A stretch of 64,000 nt of DNA from Pseudomonadota bacterium. Lineage in GTDB: Bacteria; Pseudomonadota; Gammaproteobacteria; Eutrophobiales; Eutrophobiaceae. The notes beneath the pieces were generated by a model. The model worked only from the letters and a program-made list of their open reading frames with translations, had not been told where the DNA came from and searched no databases. Both the position numbers and the translations under genes were made by a program. Location: NCBI GenBank assembly GCA_013112535.1, contig JABFGI010000002.1:310001-374000 (forward strand), read 5' to 3'. Shown one piece after another: positions 18,727 through 27,536 of the stretch. Every line of letters begins with the position of its first letter. Position 1 is the stretch's first letter.

Positions 18727-18844
18727 TGTCTTATATCCCCAAATTTCCTCAAGATTTAACCTTAATCACCCGATAACCTTCTGGAAATGGGACTATTTTG
18801 GTCAATCCAATCTAGCCCGCTTTCTGCTGCTCCAAAATTAAGAA

Positions 18845-20296
18845 GTGGTTAACGAATTATTTATGGCTAATACATTATCGGACTGGATTAAAGCGTTTAG
18901 TGACTGTGAGATTCCTGTTTTGCATCAAAGCAAGCGCAGAATTCGTGAGTTACTTCAGGATGAACAAGGTATAACCGTTACGGTATTAACGGAAATCGCC
19001 AGACAAGACCCCGGCTTTGCAATATCTCTATTACGCCGTGCTGGCAAAAGTAGTAAAAAAGAAATAACAACCATCGCGCATGCAATTTCACTAATCAGTA
19101 TTCCTCTCGTCATTAAAATGCTAACTGATTTGCCTGAACTCGAAAAAATAGTTGATAAAAAATATCTTTCAAAAATTATAGACATTTATTCCTATCAATA
19201 TCACGTTGCCCGTATGGCCAGAGAATGGTCTATTCTGAGGAAAGAATTGGAAAACAACGAAAATTATACTGCAGCTTTGAACCGTAGTTTTTTCAGCTTC
19301 ATGTTATATCTGATAGATCCTGACATGGCCAATCAGGTAGAAAAACTATATTTCTCGGATCCTGAAAACCATGTCAAAAATGAAAAAAAACTGCTGGGTT
19401 ATAGTGTCGATGAAATATCAGAATCGATTGCTAAAAGCTGGAAGTTACCAGAATTAATCAGGCAAAGTTATAATGGAAAACATCATAACCCAAAAATAAC
19501 AGGTGTTCGGCTCGCAATTGAATTAATGCATCATGTATACAGCGAAACATCAGTTCGTTATCCCAAAGAGTTAATAACTCGTATTGCAGAATACATTCGC
19601 GTACCTATTGATTCAGCACCAGGTAAATTAAACAGCATTATTATTAAAACTATTCGCGATAGTTATAAGGATTTACCATATCAACACTTATTATTAATTA
19701 TGATGAGTTACCCTGCTTCTATCAAAGTAAAACCGAAACAATCGAATACTGAAGTAAAAAAACTAAAATATACTCTCTTTCCTGACACCATTGATTTACT
19801 ACAATCAAACGAATCAAATAAATCAACACGTGAATTAATTGAAATCACGATGAACGCCATGAAAAAGGGTATAGGTTTTTCTCGTGTACTTTTCATACCC
19901 TTTGATAAAGCTGAAAACTGCCTGAATGTAAAGTTTGAAATACTGGACCAAGAACTGCCAAGTACAAAACCATTAAGAATTTCAATTGAATTAAATAAAC
20001 TTTTTTCTCAAATACTAAAAAAAGAACAAACAATCTGTATCAACCCTAAAAACCAGCATAAATTCAGTTATTTATTACCAGAAAAATTACGACCAATGAA
20101 ACCTAATGCCACAATAATTATTAATTCATTCTATATAAATAATAAAATAACTGGCTGTTTTTTTGTCGACCACGGTAATACTGATAAACAGTTATCTGCA
20201 AACGACTTGAAATTATTCAACATTATTTGCACCGAACTTAAGTCGGCGATAGAGTCTGGACTGATAAAAAAGAATGCTATAAAAAAAGTGGCATAA
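18845..20296 (+). CDS. HDOD-domain signalling protein
   Basis: A 483-residue cytosolic protein. Residues about 10-230 match an HDOD domain: IPVLHQSKRRIRELLQDEQG, LTEIARQDPGFAISLLRRAG and ITTIAHAISLISIPLVIKML. HDOD domains resemble HD hydrolases but lack the catalytic pair and act in signalling. The C-terminal part (about 310-475) looks like a GAF-type sensor (RVLFIPFDKAENCL, NSFYINNKITGCFFVDHG). The start is unsure: GTG at 18845 or ATG at 18863 (MANTLSDWIK). It is the first gene of the signalling island and lies just upstream of the DUF4124 and kinase genes on the same strand. Its output is unknown. Confidence 0.78.
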   Translation: MVNELFMANTLSDWIKAFSDCEIPVLHQSKRRIRELLQDEQGITVTVLTEIARQDPGFAISLLRRAGKSSKKEITTIAHAISLISIPLVIKMLTDLPELEKIVDKKYLSKIIDIYSYQYHVARMAREWSILRKELENNENYTAALNRSFFSFMLYLIDPDMANQVEKLYFSDPENHVKNEKKLLGYSVDEISESIAKSWKLPELIRQSYNGKHHNPKITGVRLAIELMHHVYSETSVRYPKELITRIAEYIRVPIDSAPGKLNSIIIKTIRDSYKDLPYQHLLLIMMSYPASIKVKPKQSNTEVKKLKYTLFPDTIDLLQSNESNKSTRELIEITMNAMKKGIGFSRVLFIPFDKAENCLNVKFEILDQELPSTKPLRISIELNKLFSQILKKEQTICINPKNQHKFSYLLPEKLRPMKPNATIIINSFYINNKITGCFFVDHGNTDKQLSANDLKLFNIICTELKSAIESGLIKKNAIKKVA

Positions 20297-20320
20297 TAAC
20301 TATTTTCCGAGGAAGAAAAT

Positions 20321-20761
20321 ATGTTTAAACATATATTGTTCGTTACTTTTTTCCTGCTTCATATGAATACAGCTTATTGTGAAGTTTATAAGTGGACTGA
20401 TGAAAACGGAAAAACAGTTTACGGTGACAAGCCTGCTTCAGATAACGCTGACATAGTCGATATTAAAAAAAAACCAACTCAAGATAAACACTATCGGGAT
20501 AGAGTTAAAAAACAGAAAAAACTGCTCGGTGTGATGCAAGAAGAACGAGAACAACTTATTACCAAACAAAAAGAAGAACGAGAAAAAGAAGAAAAACGAG
20601 AAAAAGAATGTTCCGATATGAAACAAAAATTACAAAAAATGAAGCGTTCTACTCATCTATATGAAGAAACAGATGATCCGTTCAACCCCAAAGTTTATTC
20701 TAACGAAGAACGTAAAGCCGAAGAAGGAAAATACGAAAATTATATAAAAGAGAATTGTTAA
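20321..20761 (+). CDS. DUF4124 domain exported protein
   Basis: A 146-residue protein with a signal peptide ending near MNTAYC|EVYKW. Residues about 22-50 hold the DUF4124 motif VYKWTDENGKTVYGDKP, which is common in gammaproteobacterial exported proteins. After it comes a strongly charged coiled-coil region rich in Lys and Glu (KQKEEREKEEKREKE) and a short C-terminal part with two Cys. A Cys at the cleavage site makes a lipoprotein conceivable, but no proper lipobox is seen. A ribosome binding site (GAGGAAG) lies before the ATG. Function unknown. Confidence 0.75.
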   Translation: MFKHILFVTFFLLHMNTAYCEVYKWTDENGKTVYGDKPASDNADIVDIKKKPTQDKHYRDRVKKQKKLLGVMQEEREQLITKQKEEREKEEKREKECSDMKQKLQKMKRSTHLYEETDDPFNPKVYSNEERKAEEGKYENYIKENC

Positions 20762-20866
20762 CTACGTTTTAAAATCAACTTTTCACTTATCTCCATCACT
20801 CCCACTTTCATTAAAGATAGTGTATAAAGCTATCTAACGGAATTTATAAATATAATTGTTGGGTCT

Positions 20867-23374
20867 ATGAAAAAATTCTGGAAAAAAGACTGGTTTTCTG
20901 GACTTGTCGTCACGATTATTTGTCTTTTCATGACAAACAGTCAGTTAATCAAAAAACTGGAATTTGCAAACTATGACTTTGCAATGGACCAACTTGCCCG
21001 TAATCCACAACAAAATATCGCTATCATCGCGATAGACGATCAAAGTATAGATAACCTGGGACGCTGGCCATGGCCTCGCTCGCTTCAGGCAAACATGATT
21101 GAAAAACTGGCTCAAAGTGGTGCTAAAGTCATTGGTAACAGCATCACCTTATCAGAACCGCAAACACATTTAGGCGGTAAATATATTGATCAGGCAATTC
21201 AAAATCTTGAGTCACTTTCTGCACCCGGACTGAATGACACCATCAATATTTTAAAAGAAGGCAAATCTGAACTGGATTCAGATGGCAAACTTGCTAAAGC
21301 AATGGAAAAAGCCGGCAATGTTGTCATGGGCATGCAATTTCAATTAGGTAAGCCGCTTGGTAAATCAGATAAAAACCTGCCTGATTATGTAAGTCGTAAC
21401 TCTATTACGGTTGACCCGAAAACCCAAAGTGCAATCTATTTTTATCCGGCAATTAGTGCTACGCCACCCATTGCTGTTCTAGGGGAAACGACACATGCAA
21501 TGGGTCATCTTAATATGTGGCTGGATAGTGATGGAGGCATACGTTCAGATCTATTAGCCGTCGATTACTATGGCGAAATTATTCCCTCACTAGCTGCTAT
21601 GATTGTCGCATCCAGCCTGAACCTAAGCAGTCAGGATATAAAAGTTTCAGAAAATAAAAAACTGAACCTGGGTAATCTTTCTATCACACTGGATGATATC
21701 GGTCGTATCTATCCCTTTTTCTATCAGGATGCACAAGGCAAAACACCTTTTTCAATTGATTCTTTTTATGATGTTCATGTCGGCAATATTGATGTTAATA
21801 AGTATAAAGACAAGATTGTTCTAATTGGTGCCAGTGCTTTCGGTGTAGGTACTTCTTATGTAACACCTGTTTCTGAAGCAATGCCTCCAGCAATTATTTT
21901 AGCCAACATTGTCGCAAGTATTTTAAATCAGGATTTTATTGAAATTCCTGACTGGGCAAGGCTGGTCGAAATTTTAGTATTCATATTAATTGCACTCTAT
22001 TTAATGTTGTTGCTACCACGTTTAAGTGCAAATATGGCAGCAGCTATCAGCTTTGTTTGTCTTATTTTATTAATAGGTAGTAGTCAGTTCATGTTGTATT
22101 CCGGCCTCTGGTTACAGTTTATGTTACCTACCACCTTACTCGTCCTGGCTTACATACTTCTGATTTCCAAACGTTATCTAGTTACGGAAAAAGGTAAGAT
22201 TAAATCAGATCAAGCATCTGCTGAGAGTAATAAAACATTAGGTTTGTCCTATCAACAACAAGGACAACTGGATATGGCACTGGATAAGTTCAGACAATGT
22301 CCACTTGATGACTCCATGATGGAACCACTGTATAACCTGGCACTCGACTTCGAACGCAAACGCCAGTTCAATAAAGCCTCTTCTATTTATGAATACATGG
22401 TTAAACATGATGCCAAATTTAAAGACATACAAGATCGAATTAAACGTAGTAATGCTATGCAGGACACTTTTGTATTTGGTGCAGCAGGTGGTCCCAAAGG
22501 AGTTAATATTCTAGAAGATGGCTCAATAGAAAAACCAATGCTCGGACGTTATCAAATTGAAAAGGAACTGGGCAAAGGTGCAATGGGAATTGTTTATTTA
22601 GGCAAAGATCCAAAAATCAATCGTGTTGTTGCAATTAAAACTTTAGCATTATCACAGGAATTTGAAGATGATGAGTTAGACGAAGTTAAAGAACGTTTTT
22701 TTCGCGAAGCGGAAACGGCTGGTCGTTTAACACATCCGAATATAGTAACCATATATGATGTCGGCGAAGAACATGATCTGGCTTATATCTCTATGGAATT
22801 TCTGGATGGCCATGATCTCATGCGCTACACAAAACCGGATAAACTGCTACCAGTTAAAACCGTATTACAACTTGTTATTCTCGCTGCCGAAGCATTGAGT
22901 TATGCGCACCAGCAAAAAGTTGTGCATCGCGATATCAAGCCGGCCAATGTGATGCTAATACCCGCATCATCAACCATTAAATTAACTGATTTTGGTATCG
23001 CACGTATTACTGATTCAAGTAAGACAAAAACAGGCATGGTATTAGGCACACCATCGTATATGTCTCCAGAACAACTTGTCGGCAAGCGTATTGATGGTCG
23101 TTCTGATTTGTTTTCTCTTGGCATCATGTTATTTCAGCTATTAACGGGACGCTTACCTTTTATAGGCGATTCGATGGCTTCGCTAATGTTTGCCATTGCA
23201 AATGAACCACATCCTGAAATAATAGACCTACGTAAGGGATTAAAGCAGGCAACGCCAGAAATTAGTGCGATAATTAACAAAGTATTAGAAAAAACACCTG
23301 AAAAACGTTATCAAACAGGTGAAGAATTAGCCAAAGATTTACGTAACTGCTTAAAAAATATAAAGAAAAACTAA
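20867..23374 (+). CDS. CHASE2-domain Ser/Thr protein kinase
   Basis: A membrane-bound Hanks-type kinase of 835 residues. One N-terminal membrane helix (about 10-28) leads to an extracytoplasmic CHASE2 sensor (about 35-360, with IAIIAIDDQSIDNLGRWPWPRS). Three more membrane helices follow (about 365-440), then a TPR-like region (about 450-520) and the kinase domain (about 560-830). The kinase is intact: glycine loop LGKGAMGIVYLG, Lys near 590 in VVAIKT, HRDIKPANVML, DFGIAR and GTPSYMSPEQL. CHASE2 domains are thought to sense external signals. The PP2C phosphatase starts 2 bases after its stop, followed by an FHA protein, giving a kinase-phosphatase-phosphopeptide reader operon. Confidence 0.93.
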   Translation: MKKFWKKDWFSGLVVTIICLFMTNSQLIKKLEFANYDFAMDQLARNPQQNIAIIAIDDQSIDNLGRWPWPRSLQANMIEKLAQSGAKVIGNSITLSEPQTHLGGKYIDQAIQNLESLSAPGLNDTINILKEGKSELDSDGKLAKAMEKAGNVVMGMQFQLGKPLGKSDKNLPDYVSRNSITVDPKTQSAIYFYPAISATPPIAVLGETTHAMGHLNMWLDSDGGIRSDLLAVDYYGEIIPSLAAMIVASSLNLSSQDIKVSENKKLNLGNLSITLDDIGRIYPFFYQDAQGKTPFSIDSFYDVHVGNIDVNKYKDKIVLIGASAFGVGTSYVTPVSEAMPPAIILANIVASILNQDFIEIPDWARLVEILVFILIALYLMLLLPRLSANMAAAISFVCLILLIGSSQFMLYSGLWLQFMLPTTLLVLAYILLISKRYLVTEKGKIKSDQASAESNKTLGLSYQQQGQLDMALDKFRQCPLDDSMMEPLYNLALDFERKRQFNKASSIYEYMVKHDAKFKDIQDRIKRSNAMQDTFVFGAAGGPKGVNILEDGSIEKPMLGRYQIEKELGKGAMGIVYLGKDPKINRVVAIKTLALSQEFEDDELDEVKERFFREAETAGRLTHPNIVTIYDVGEEHDLAYISMEFLDGHDLMRYTKPDKLLPVKTVLQLVILAAEALSYAHQQKVVHRDIKPANVMLIPASSTIKLTDFGIARITDSSKTKTGMVLGTPSYMSPEQLVGKRIDGRSDLFSLGIMLFQLLTGRLPFIGDSMASLMFAIANEPHPEIIDLRKGLKQATPEISAIINKVLEKTPEKRYQTGEELAKDLRNCLKNIKKN

Positions 23375-23376
23375 TA

Positions 23377-24204
23377 ATGGATCTCTCAACTAAACTTGAA
23401 ATCGTTAATCAGTCAGACGTTGGTCGAAAACGTCCACATAACGAAGATAGCACGATTACTGATAGTCGGAATGGTTTAGTCATTCTTGCCGACGGTATGG
23501 GCGGTTATAAAGCAGGGGAAGTCGCAAGCGCACTTGCTGTCACTAATATCCTCTATGGTATTACTGAAGGGCTAAAAAAGACTAAAAAGGGACAAGTAGA
23601 TGAAACAAGTGGGTTTTGTAACGAATCTCTGGTGGTTAAAGAGACTGTAGTCCAGGCAAATTCCGATATTTTTAACACAGCTAAAGCCGATCCCCAGTGT
23701 CAAGGTATGGGTACTACGATTGTTGTCGGCCTTTTTCACGATAACATCCTATCTATCGCTCATGTTGGCGACTCAAGATTATATCGCTTAAGAAACAATG
23801 AGTTACAACAGGTCACCAAGGATCATTCCTTAATTCAGGAACTCATCGATCGGGGCTTATATACACCTGAAGAAGCCCATGCCAACACGCCAAAAAATTT
23901 GGTAACACGTGCCATGGGTATTGAGGCTGATGTCGACGTCGATCTGGCTGAAGAAATGGTTTTACCGGATGATATTTACCTGCTGTGTTCCGATGGATTA
24001 AATGATATGGTAAAAGATGAAGAAATTCACTTAACCCTAAGTAAATATAGTGCTAATCTTGCACAAACAGCAGATAAATTAGTGGAATTTGCGAACAAAA
24101 GAGGGGGGAAGGATAACATCTCGATAATATTGGTACGTGTTCGAGAAGATTTTTCTTCACCTAAGGGCTTTTTACAAAAAATTAAAAATCGTTTTAATAA
24201 ATAA
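23377..24204 (+). CDS. PP2C-family Ser/Thr protein phosphatase
   Basis: A 275-residue Mn/Mg-dependent phosphatase that reverses Ser/Thr phosphorylation. The motifs are complete: SDVGRKRPHNEDS, LVILADGMGGYKAGEVAS, GMGTTIVVG, IAHVGDSRLYRLR, LLCSDGLNDMV and GGKDNISIILVRV. The Asp residues in ADGMGG, CSDG and KDN are the metal ligands. There are no membrane segments. It follows the kinase gene with a 2-base gap and is surely its antagonist. Confidence 0.95.
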   Translation: MDLSTKLEIVNQSDVGRKRPHNEDSTITDSRNGLVILADGMGGYKAGEVASALAVTNILYGITEGLKKTKKGQVDETSGFCNESLVVKETVVQANSDIFNTAKADPQCQGMGTTIVVGLFHDNILSIAHVGDSRLYRLRNNELQQVTKDHSLIQELIDRGLYTPEEAHANTPKNLVTRAMGIEADVDVDLAEEMVLPDDIYLLCSDGLNDMVKDEEIHLTLSKYSANLAQTADKLVEFANKRGGKDNISIILVRVREDFSSPKGFLQKIKNRFNK

Positions 24205-24228
24205 GAAATACGGGGATAGCAGTTAGCT

Positions 24229-24945
24229 ATGGCTAAGTTAGTTCTAAGTATGAATGGTGTTGTTCAAGGTGAATACGAACTCAATCAGGAGCGATTGACC
24301 ATTGGACGCAAACCTGACAATGACATTCCAATCGATAACCTGGCGGTTAGTGGCAAACACGCACTGGTTATAACCATACTCGATGATTCTTTTCTGGAAG
24401 ATTTAGGTAGCACAAACGGTAGCTATGTAAACGGAAAACTCGTTAAAAAACACGCTCTTAAAGATGGTGATGTCATCGCTATTGGTAAGCATGAACTTAA
24501 ATATGTTAATGAACATGCAACGGCTGATGATGATGATTTTGAAAAAACCATGATCATTAGACCAGGCTCAGCCAGTGCTGCAGTAGCAGCCGCACAGGCA
24601 GCCGAAAAAGCTGTTCAATCTGCAGCTCCAGCAGCTGCCGCTGCAGCTCCTGCCGCAGCAGGTGGTGGAATGCCACTAGCCCGTTTAACCGTCTTAAATG
24701 GCCCTATTGCTGGTAAAGAACTTGAATTAACAAAAGCGTTAATCACATTAGGTAAACCGGGTACTCAGGTTGCGGTAATATCTCGTCGACCTCAAGGTTA
24801 TTTCCTGACACATATAGAAAGTGATGGAGATGGAAAACGTTATCCTGTCGTAAATGGTGAAGCTATTGGCGCTAAAGCTTATCAGTTAAAAGATAGCGAT
24901 TTAATTGAACTAGCTGGTATTAAAATGGAGTTCTCAGCAACTTAA
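24229..24945 (+). CDS. FHA-domain protein with second degenerate FHA-like domain
   Basis: A 238-residue protein. Residues about 20-90 are a full FHA domain: LTIGRKPDNDIPIDNLAVSGKHA (Arg, Ser and His of the phosphothreonine pocket) and LGSTNGSYVNG. A low-complexity Ala-rich linker spans about 115-145. A second FHA-like fold (about 148-238) has ITLGKPGTQVAVISRR and PVVNGEAIG but lacks the pocket Arg-Ser-His set, so it probably does not bind phosphothreonine. It is the third gene of the kinase-phosphatase operon and probably acts as adaptor or substrate of the kinase. Confidence 0.88.
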   Translation: MAKLVLSMNGVVQGEYELNQERLTIGRKPDNDIPIDNLAVSGKHALVITILDDSFLEDLGSTNGSYVNGKLVKKHALKDGDVIAIGKHELKYVNEHATADDDDFEKTMIIRPGSASAAVAAAQAAEKAVQSAAPAAAAAAPAAAGGGMPLARLTVLNGPIAGKELELTKALITLGKPGTQVAVISRRPQGYFLTHIESDGDGKRYPVVNGEAIGAKAYQLKDSDLIELAGIKMEFSAT

Positions 24946-24960
24946 GTGAAATTAAGATAA

Positions 24961-24986
24961 CGAGGCAATATATAATCATTGCCTTG
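24961..24986. terminator. Hairpin between convergent operons
   Basis: AGGCAAT (24963-24969) pairs with ATTGCCT (24978-24984), extended by a G-T and a C-G pair, around an 8-base loop. It lies between the FHA gene and the end of the STAS gene, which converge. The flanks are AT-rich but hold no long T-run, so it is only a candidate bidirectional terminator. Confidence 0.4.
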
Positions 24987-25021
24987 TAATTCAATCCTAT
25001 ATTTAATAATTCTTATAATAA

Positions 25022-25354
25022 TCAGGAATTTTCTTTTTCATAATCCTCTGTGGAATTATATATAGGAAAAACCTGATCTAATCTTGCCAGTTTCAAAACA
25101 CTCATCGCAGCATCACTGACACCGACTAATCCAAATTTTAGCGATTGTTTTTTTGCTGACTGATAACCTTCGACTAAACTGGCAACGCCGGAACTGTCGA
25201 TATAGCTCACTTGAGCAAGATCGACTAATAGATTTTTATTTCCTTCTAAAACAGAAAGAATACTTTGACGAGCTTCAGGCGAACACGACAAATCAACTTC
25301 ACCTTCAAATCCAACTACTGTGTATTGTTCCTTGTCCTCTGTGTTGATGTTCAT
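25022..25354 (-). CDS. STAS-domain anti-sigma-factor antagonist (RsbV/SpoIIAA-like)
   Basis: A 110-residue single STAS domain. The phosphorylatable serine motif is seen as YIDSSGVASL (DSSG at 53-56), flanked by VDLAQVS and LKFGLVGVS. In the RsbV/SpoIIAA family the unphosphorylated form binds the anti-sigma kinase and frees its target. It is the last gene of a minus-strand set with an RsbW-like kinase 15 bases upstream and an RsbU-like phosphatase before that, so it is the switch protein of a partner-switching module. Confidence 0.92.
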   Translation of the reverse strand: MNINTEDKEQYTVVGFEGEVDLSCSPEARQSILSVLEGNKNLLVDLAQVSYIDSSGVASLVEGYQSAKKQSLKFGLVGVSDAAMSVLKLARLDQVFPIYNSTEDYEKENS

Positions 25355-25369
25355 TTTGGATACTCATTT

Positions 25370-25783
25370 TTAACTTATTTTTTTTATCATCTCGAGGTAA
25401 TTCCCCTTACCTTCCTCAAGATGCCCCATGTCACATTCATCCATAATTTCATTAATAAAATGTGTTCCCAAGCCACCCGGACGTAAATCATCAAGGTCAC
25501 GCGGCTTTACCGAAGTCAGGTCAATCGGTTTTGCATAGTCCACCAATCTGAAATGCAGCTTGCCCTCATTATTGAGCATTTCAAGTACGATTTCACCTAA
25601 TTCATCACCTTCGTATGCATGTTGGATAACATTCATACAAGCTTCATTTACGGCCAGCACCAGTCTGTCTGATAATTCTGAACAACAGCCAACCACTTCA
25701 GCTGTTCTCTTTACCAATGCACGAATCAGACATAAGCGTTCAGCTTTTGCCGGAAATCTGATTTCAAATAATATCTCTGTCAT
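25370..25783 (-). CDS. RsbW-like anti-sigma-factor kinase (HATPase)
   Basis: A protein of about 137 residues with a GHKL ATPase fold. The N-box is VLAVNEACMNVIQHAYEGD, the G1-like part is LVDYAKPIDL, and GGLGTHFINEIMDE is the G2 region. This is the pattern of RsbW/SpoIIAB serine kinases. The start at 25783 is chosen because its ATG overlaps the stop of the upstream gene (ATGA); an in-frame TTG at 25795 is less likely. It should phosphorylate the STAS protein downstream. No sigma factor gene is nearby, so its other target is unknown. Confidence 0.88.
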   Translation of the reverse strand: MTEILFEIRFPAKAERLCLIRALVKRTAEVVGCCSELSDRLVLAVNEACMNVIQHAYEGDELGEIVLEMLNNEGKLHFRLVDYAKPIDLTSVKPRDLDDLRPGGLGTHFINEIMDECDMGHLEEGKGNYLEMIKKIS

Positions 25784-27060
25784 TTCGCACAACACTCAAT
25801 AATCATAAGGGTAATATCATCATGTTGATCGATACTAGGATGGCTGATTTTTGCCACAATATCTTCCAGTCGCTTTGTTCCTGACACATCGGAATTACCT
25901 TCAATAAGCTTAATTAATCCACCTACATCCAACAGTTTTTTATCTTCGCCTACACTTTCAGTCACACCGTCAGTAAATAGATAAAGCGACCCTCCTTCCA
26001 GTCGTATTGTTGAAACAGGAAAGCTGGTTCCCGGTAGTATACCTAGCGGTGGCGCACTTGCTTTTAATTCTTCAAACTCACCCGAATGATGGTGAAATAA
26101 AGGTGGCTGGTGACCCGCATTAGAAAACTGAATCGTACAATCACTTGTATCGATAAATCCTGAGACTATTGTAACAAACATACCATGCGAGACTGTTTCA
26201 CAAATCTCATCATTGACCCTGGCAAGTAATTCACCCGGATCATCAATACTTTTTGCAAGATGATGTAACAAACTGCTGGCTTTTGCCATTAACATGGCAG
26301 CATTCATACCTTTGCCTGAAACATCTGCCAGATTAAAATAAATCAGCCCATCTTCTCGCTTGAAAAAATCATAAAAATCACCAGAGACTTCCAGTGCAGG
26401 AACATTCAAACCTTTAACCGGAAAGTTTGTGATATCAGAATCATCGGGCAAAAGATCCAGTTGAATTTCTCTGGCTAACTCTAGCTCTTTACGCATGCGT
26501 TCCTGTTCAACCAGTGAATCTGCCATACGCGCATTATGAATGGCTAATGCCGCATAGGAAGCCAGGGTTGTTGAGAGTTGACGATCTTGTTCGTCAAACA
26601 ACTCATCATTTTTTTTATTCAACAATTCCAGTGCACCAATACATTCATTATTTACAACTAATGGAGAACAAAGAATAGACCGGGTTTGAAAACCGGTTCC
26701 CATATCAACTGTTTTAGCAAAATCCTTATCTTTCAAAACATCGCTAATCATTTGACAAGAACGTGTGCTTACCGCTTTTCCAACAATGCCTTGCCCCGCT
26801 AATAATCTGAGACCACTAATATCAACCGGTCCAGCACATTCAACACAAAGCAGTTCGCTCGCATTGTTATCTAATAAAAAAATCGATGCTGCTTCAGCAT
26901 TCATATACACCATAAATTGCTCAATAGCATTCTTTAAAGTTTGGGAAACATCAAGGCTACTGGAAAAACCACGCGCTATTTCTGATAACAACTCCAGTTG
27001 TTCTTCAAGCGTGTGAGACTCGTTTTTCTGGAACAGATCATAGACATTAAGCGTCCTCAT
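25780..27060 (-). CDS. GAF-domain SpoIIE/RsbU-type PP2C phosphatase
   Basis: A protein of about 426 residues. The N-terminal half is a GAF sensor (about 25-175, LEEQLELLSEIARGFSSSLD, IVGKAVSTRSC and IGALELLNKKN). A coiled linker RKELELAREIQLDLLPDD leads to the SpoIIE phosphatase domain (about 200-426) with VSGDFYDFF, FNLADVSGKGMNAAMLMAK, FSNAGHQPP, LFTDGVTES and HDDITLMII. It probably dephosphorylates the STAS antagonist. The ATG at 27060 is chosen because AAGGA lies 10 bases upstream; an upstream ATG at 27081 would overlap the DUF1841 gene by 22 bases. Its stop overlaps the start of the kinase gene in ATGA. Confidence 0.92.
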   Translation of the reverse strand: MRTLNVYDLFQKNESHTLEEQLELLSEIARGFSSSLDVSQTLKNAIEQFMVYMNAEAASIFLLDNNASELLCVECAGPVDISGLRLLAGQGIVGKAVSTRSCQMISDVLKDKDFAKTVDMGTGFQTRSILCSPLVVNNECIGALELLNKKNDELFDEQDRQLSTTLASYAALAIHNARMADSLVEQERMRKELELAREIQLDLLPDDSDITNFPVKGLNVPALEVSGDFYDFFKREDGLIYFNLADVSGKGMNAAMLMAKASSLLHHLAKSIDDPGELLARVNDEICETVSHGMFVTIVSGFIDTSDCTIQFSNAGHQPPLFHHHSGEFEELKASAPPLGILPGTSFPVSTIRLEGGSLYLFTDGVTESVGEDKKLLDVGGLIKLIEGNSDVSGTKRLEDIVAKISHPSIDQHDDITLMIIECCAK

Positions 27061-27485
27061 CACGGAATCCTTCTCAAACATTCCAGATACTGATTTTCAT
27101 CAGGTAAACTATTATTGCGCTGTGCTTCCCATAAACTTTGCCCTAAACATTCCATCATTTTATGTTCGGCATCGTGTACAGATACTGACTTATTCATGAT
27201 TTGATTAAACACCTGAATAATGCCGCTGGGTCTATCTGAGCTAACCTGTTCTTTCAGAGCGATATGCATGCCCATATGTAAAAAAGGATTGGTTTGATTT
27301 TGTTCAGGCTTAAAATCATTTTTCGAGGAAAGTTCCTGATCATCAAGATAATGATGATATTCAGGATGCTCTGCTATCACATCTGAAATGATTACTTCTA
27401 TGGGTTCTAAAGGCAGCTTATTTTTGTGCTTATCCCATACCTGAAAGAAATAATCACGAGCTTCATTTCTATTTTGAACAAACAT
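27060..27485 (-). CDS. DUF1841 family protein
   Basis: A 141-residue cytosolic protein of the DUF1841 family. The family signatures are visible: RNEARDYFFQVWDKHKNKLPLEPIE, VIAEHPEYHHYLD, NPFLHMGMHIALKEQ and CLGQSLWEAQRNNSLPDENQYLECLRR. No biochemical function is known. The stop codon shares one base with the start of the GAF-SpoIIE phosphatase gene, so it leads that operon. In other genomes it is often close to nth, as here. Confidence 0.85.
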   Translation of the reverse strand: MFVQNRNEARDYFFQVWDKHKNKLPLEPIEVIISDVIAEHPEYHHYLDDQELSSKNDFKPEQNQTNPFLHMGMHIALKEQVSSDRPSGIIQVFNQIMNKSVSVHDAEHKMMECLGQSLWEAQRNNSLPDENQYLECLRRIP

Positions 27486-27536
27486 GGTTTCAAATATTCA
27501 AGAATGACGTCATAGAGCGATATTTTACGCTTTATT

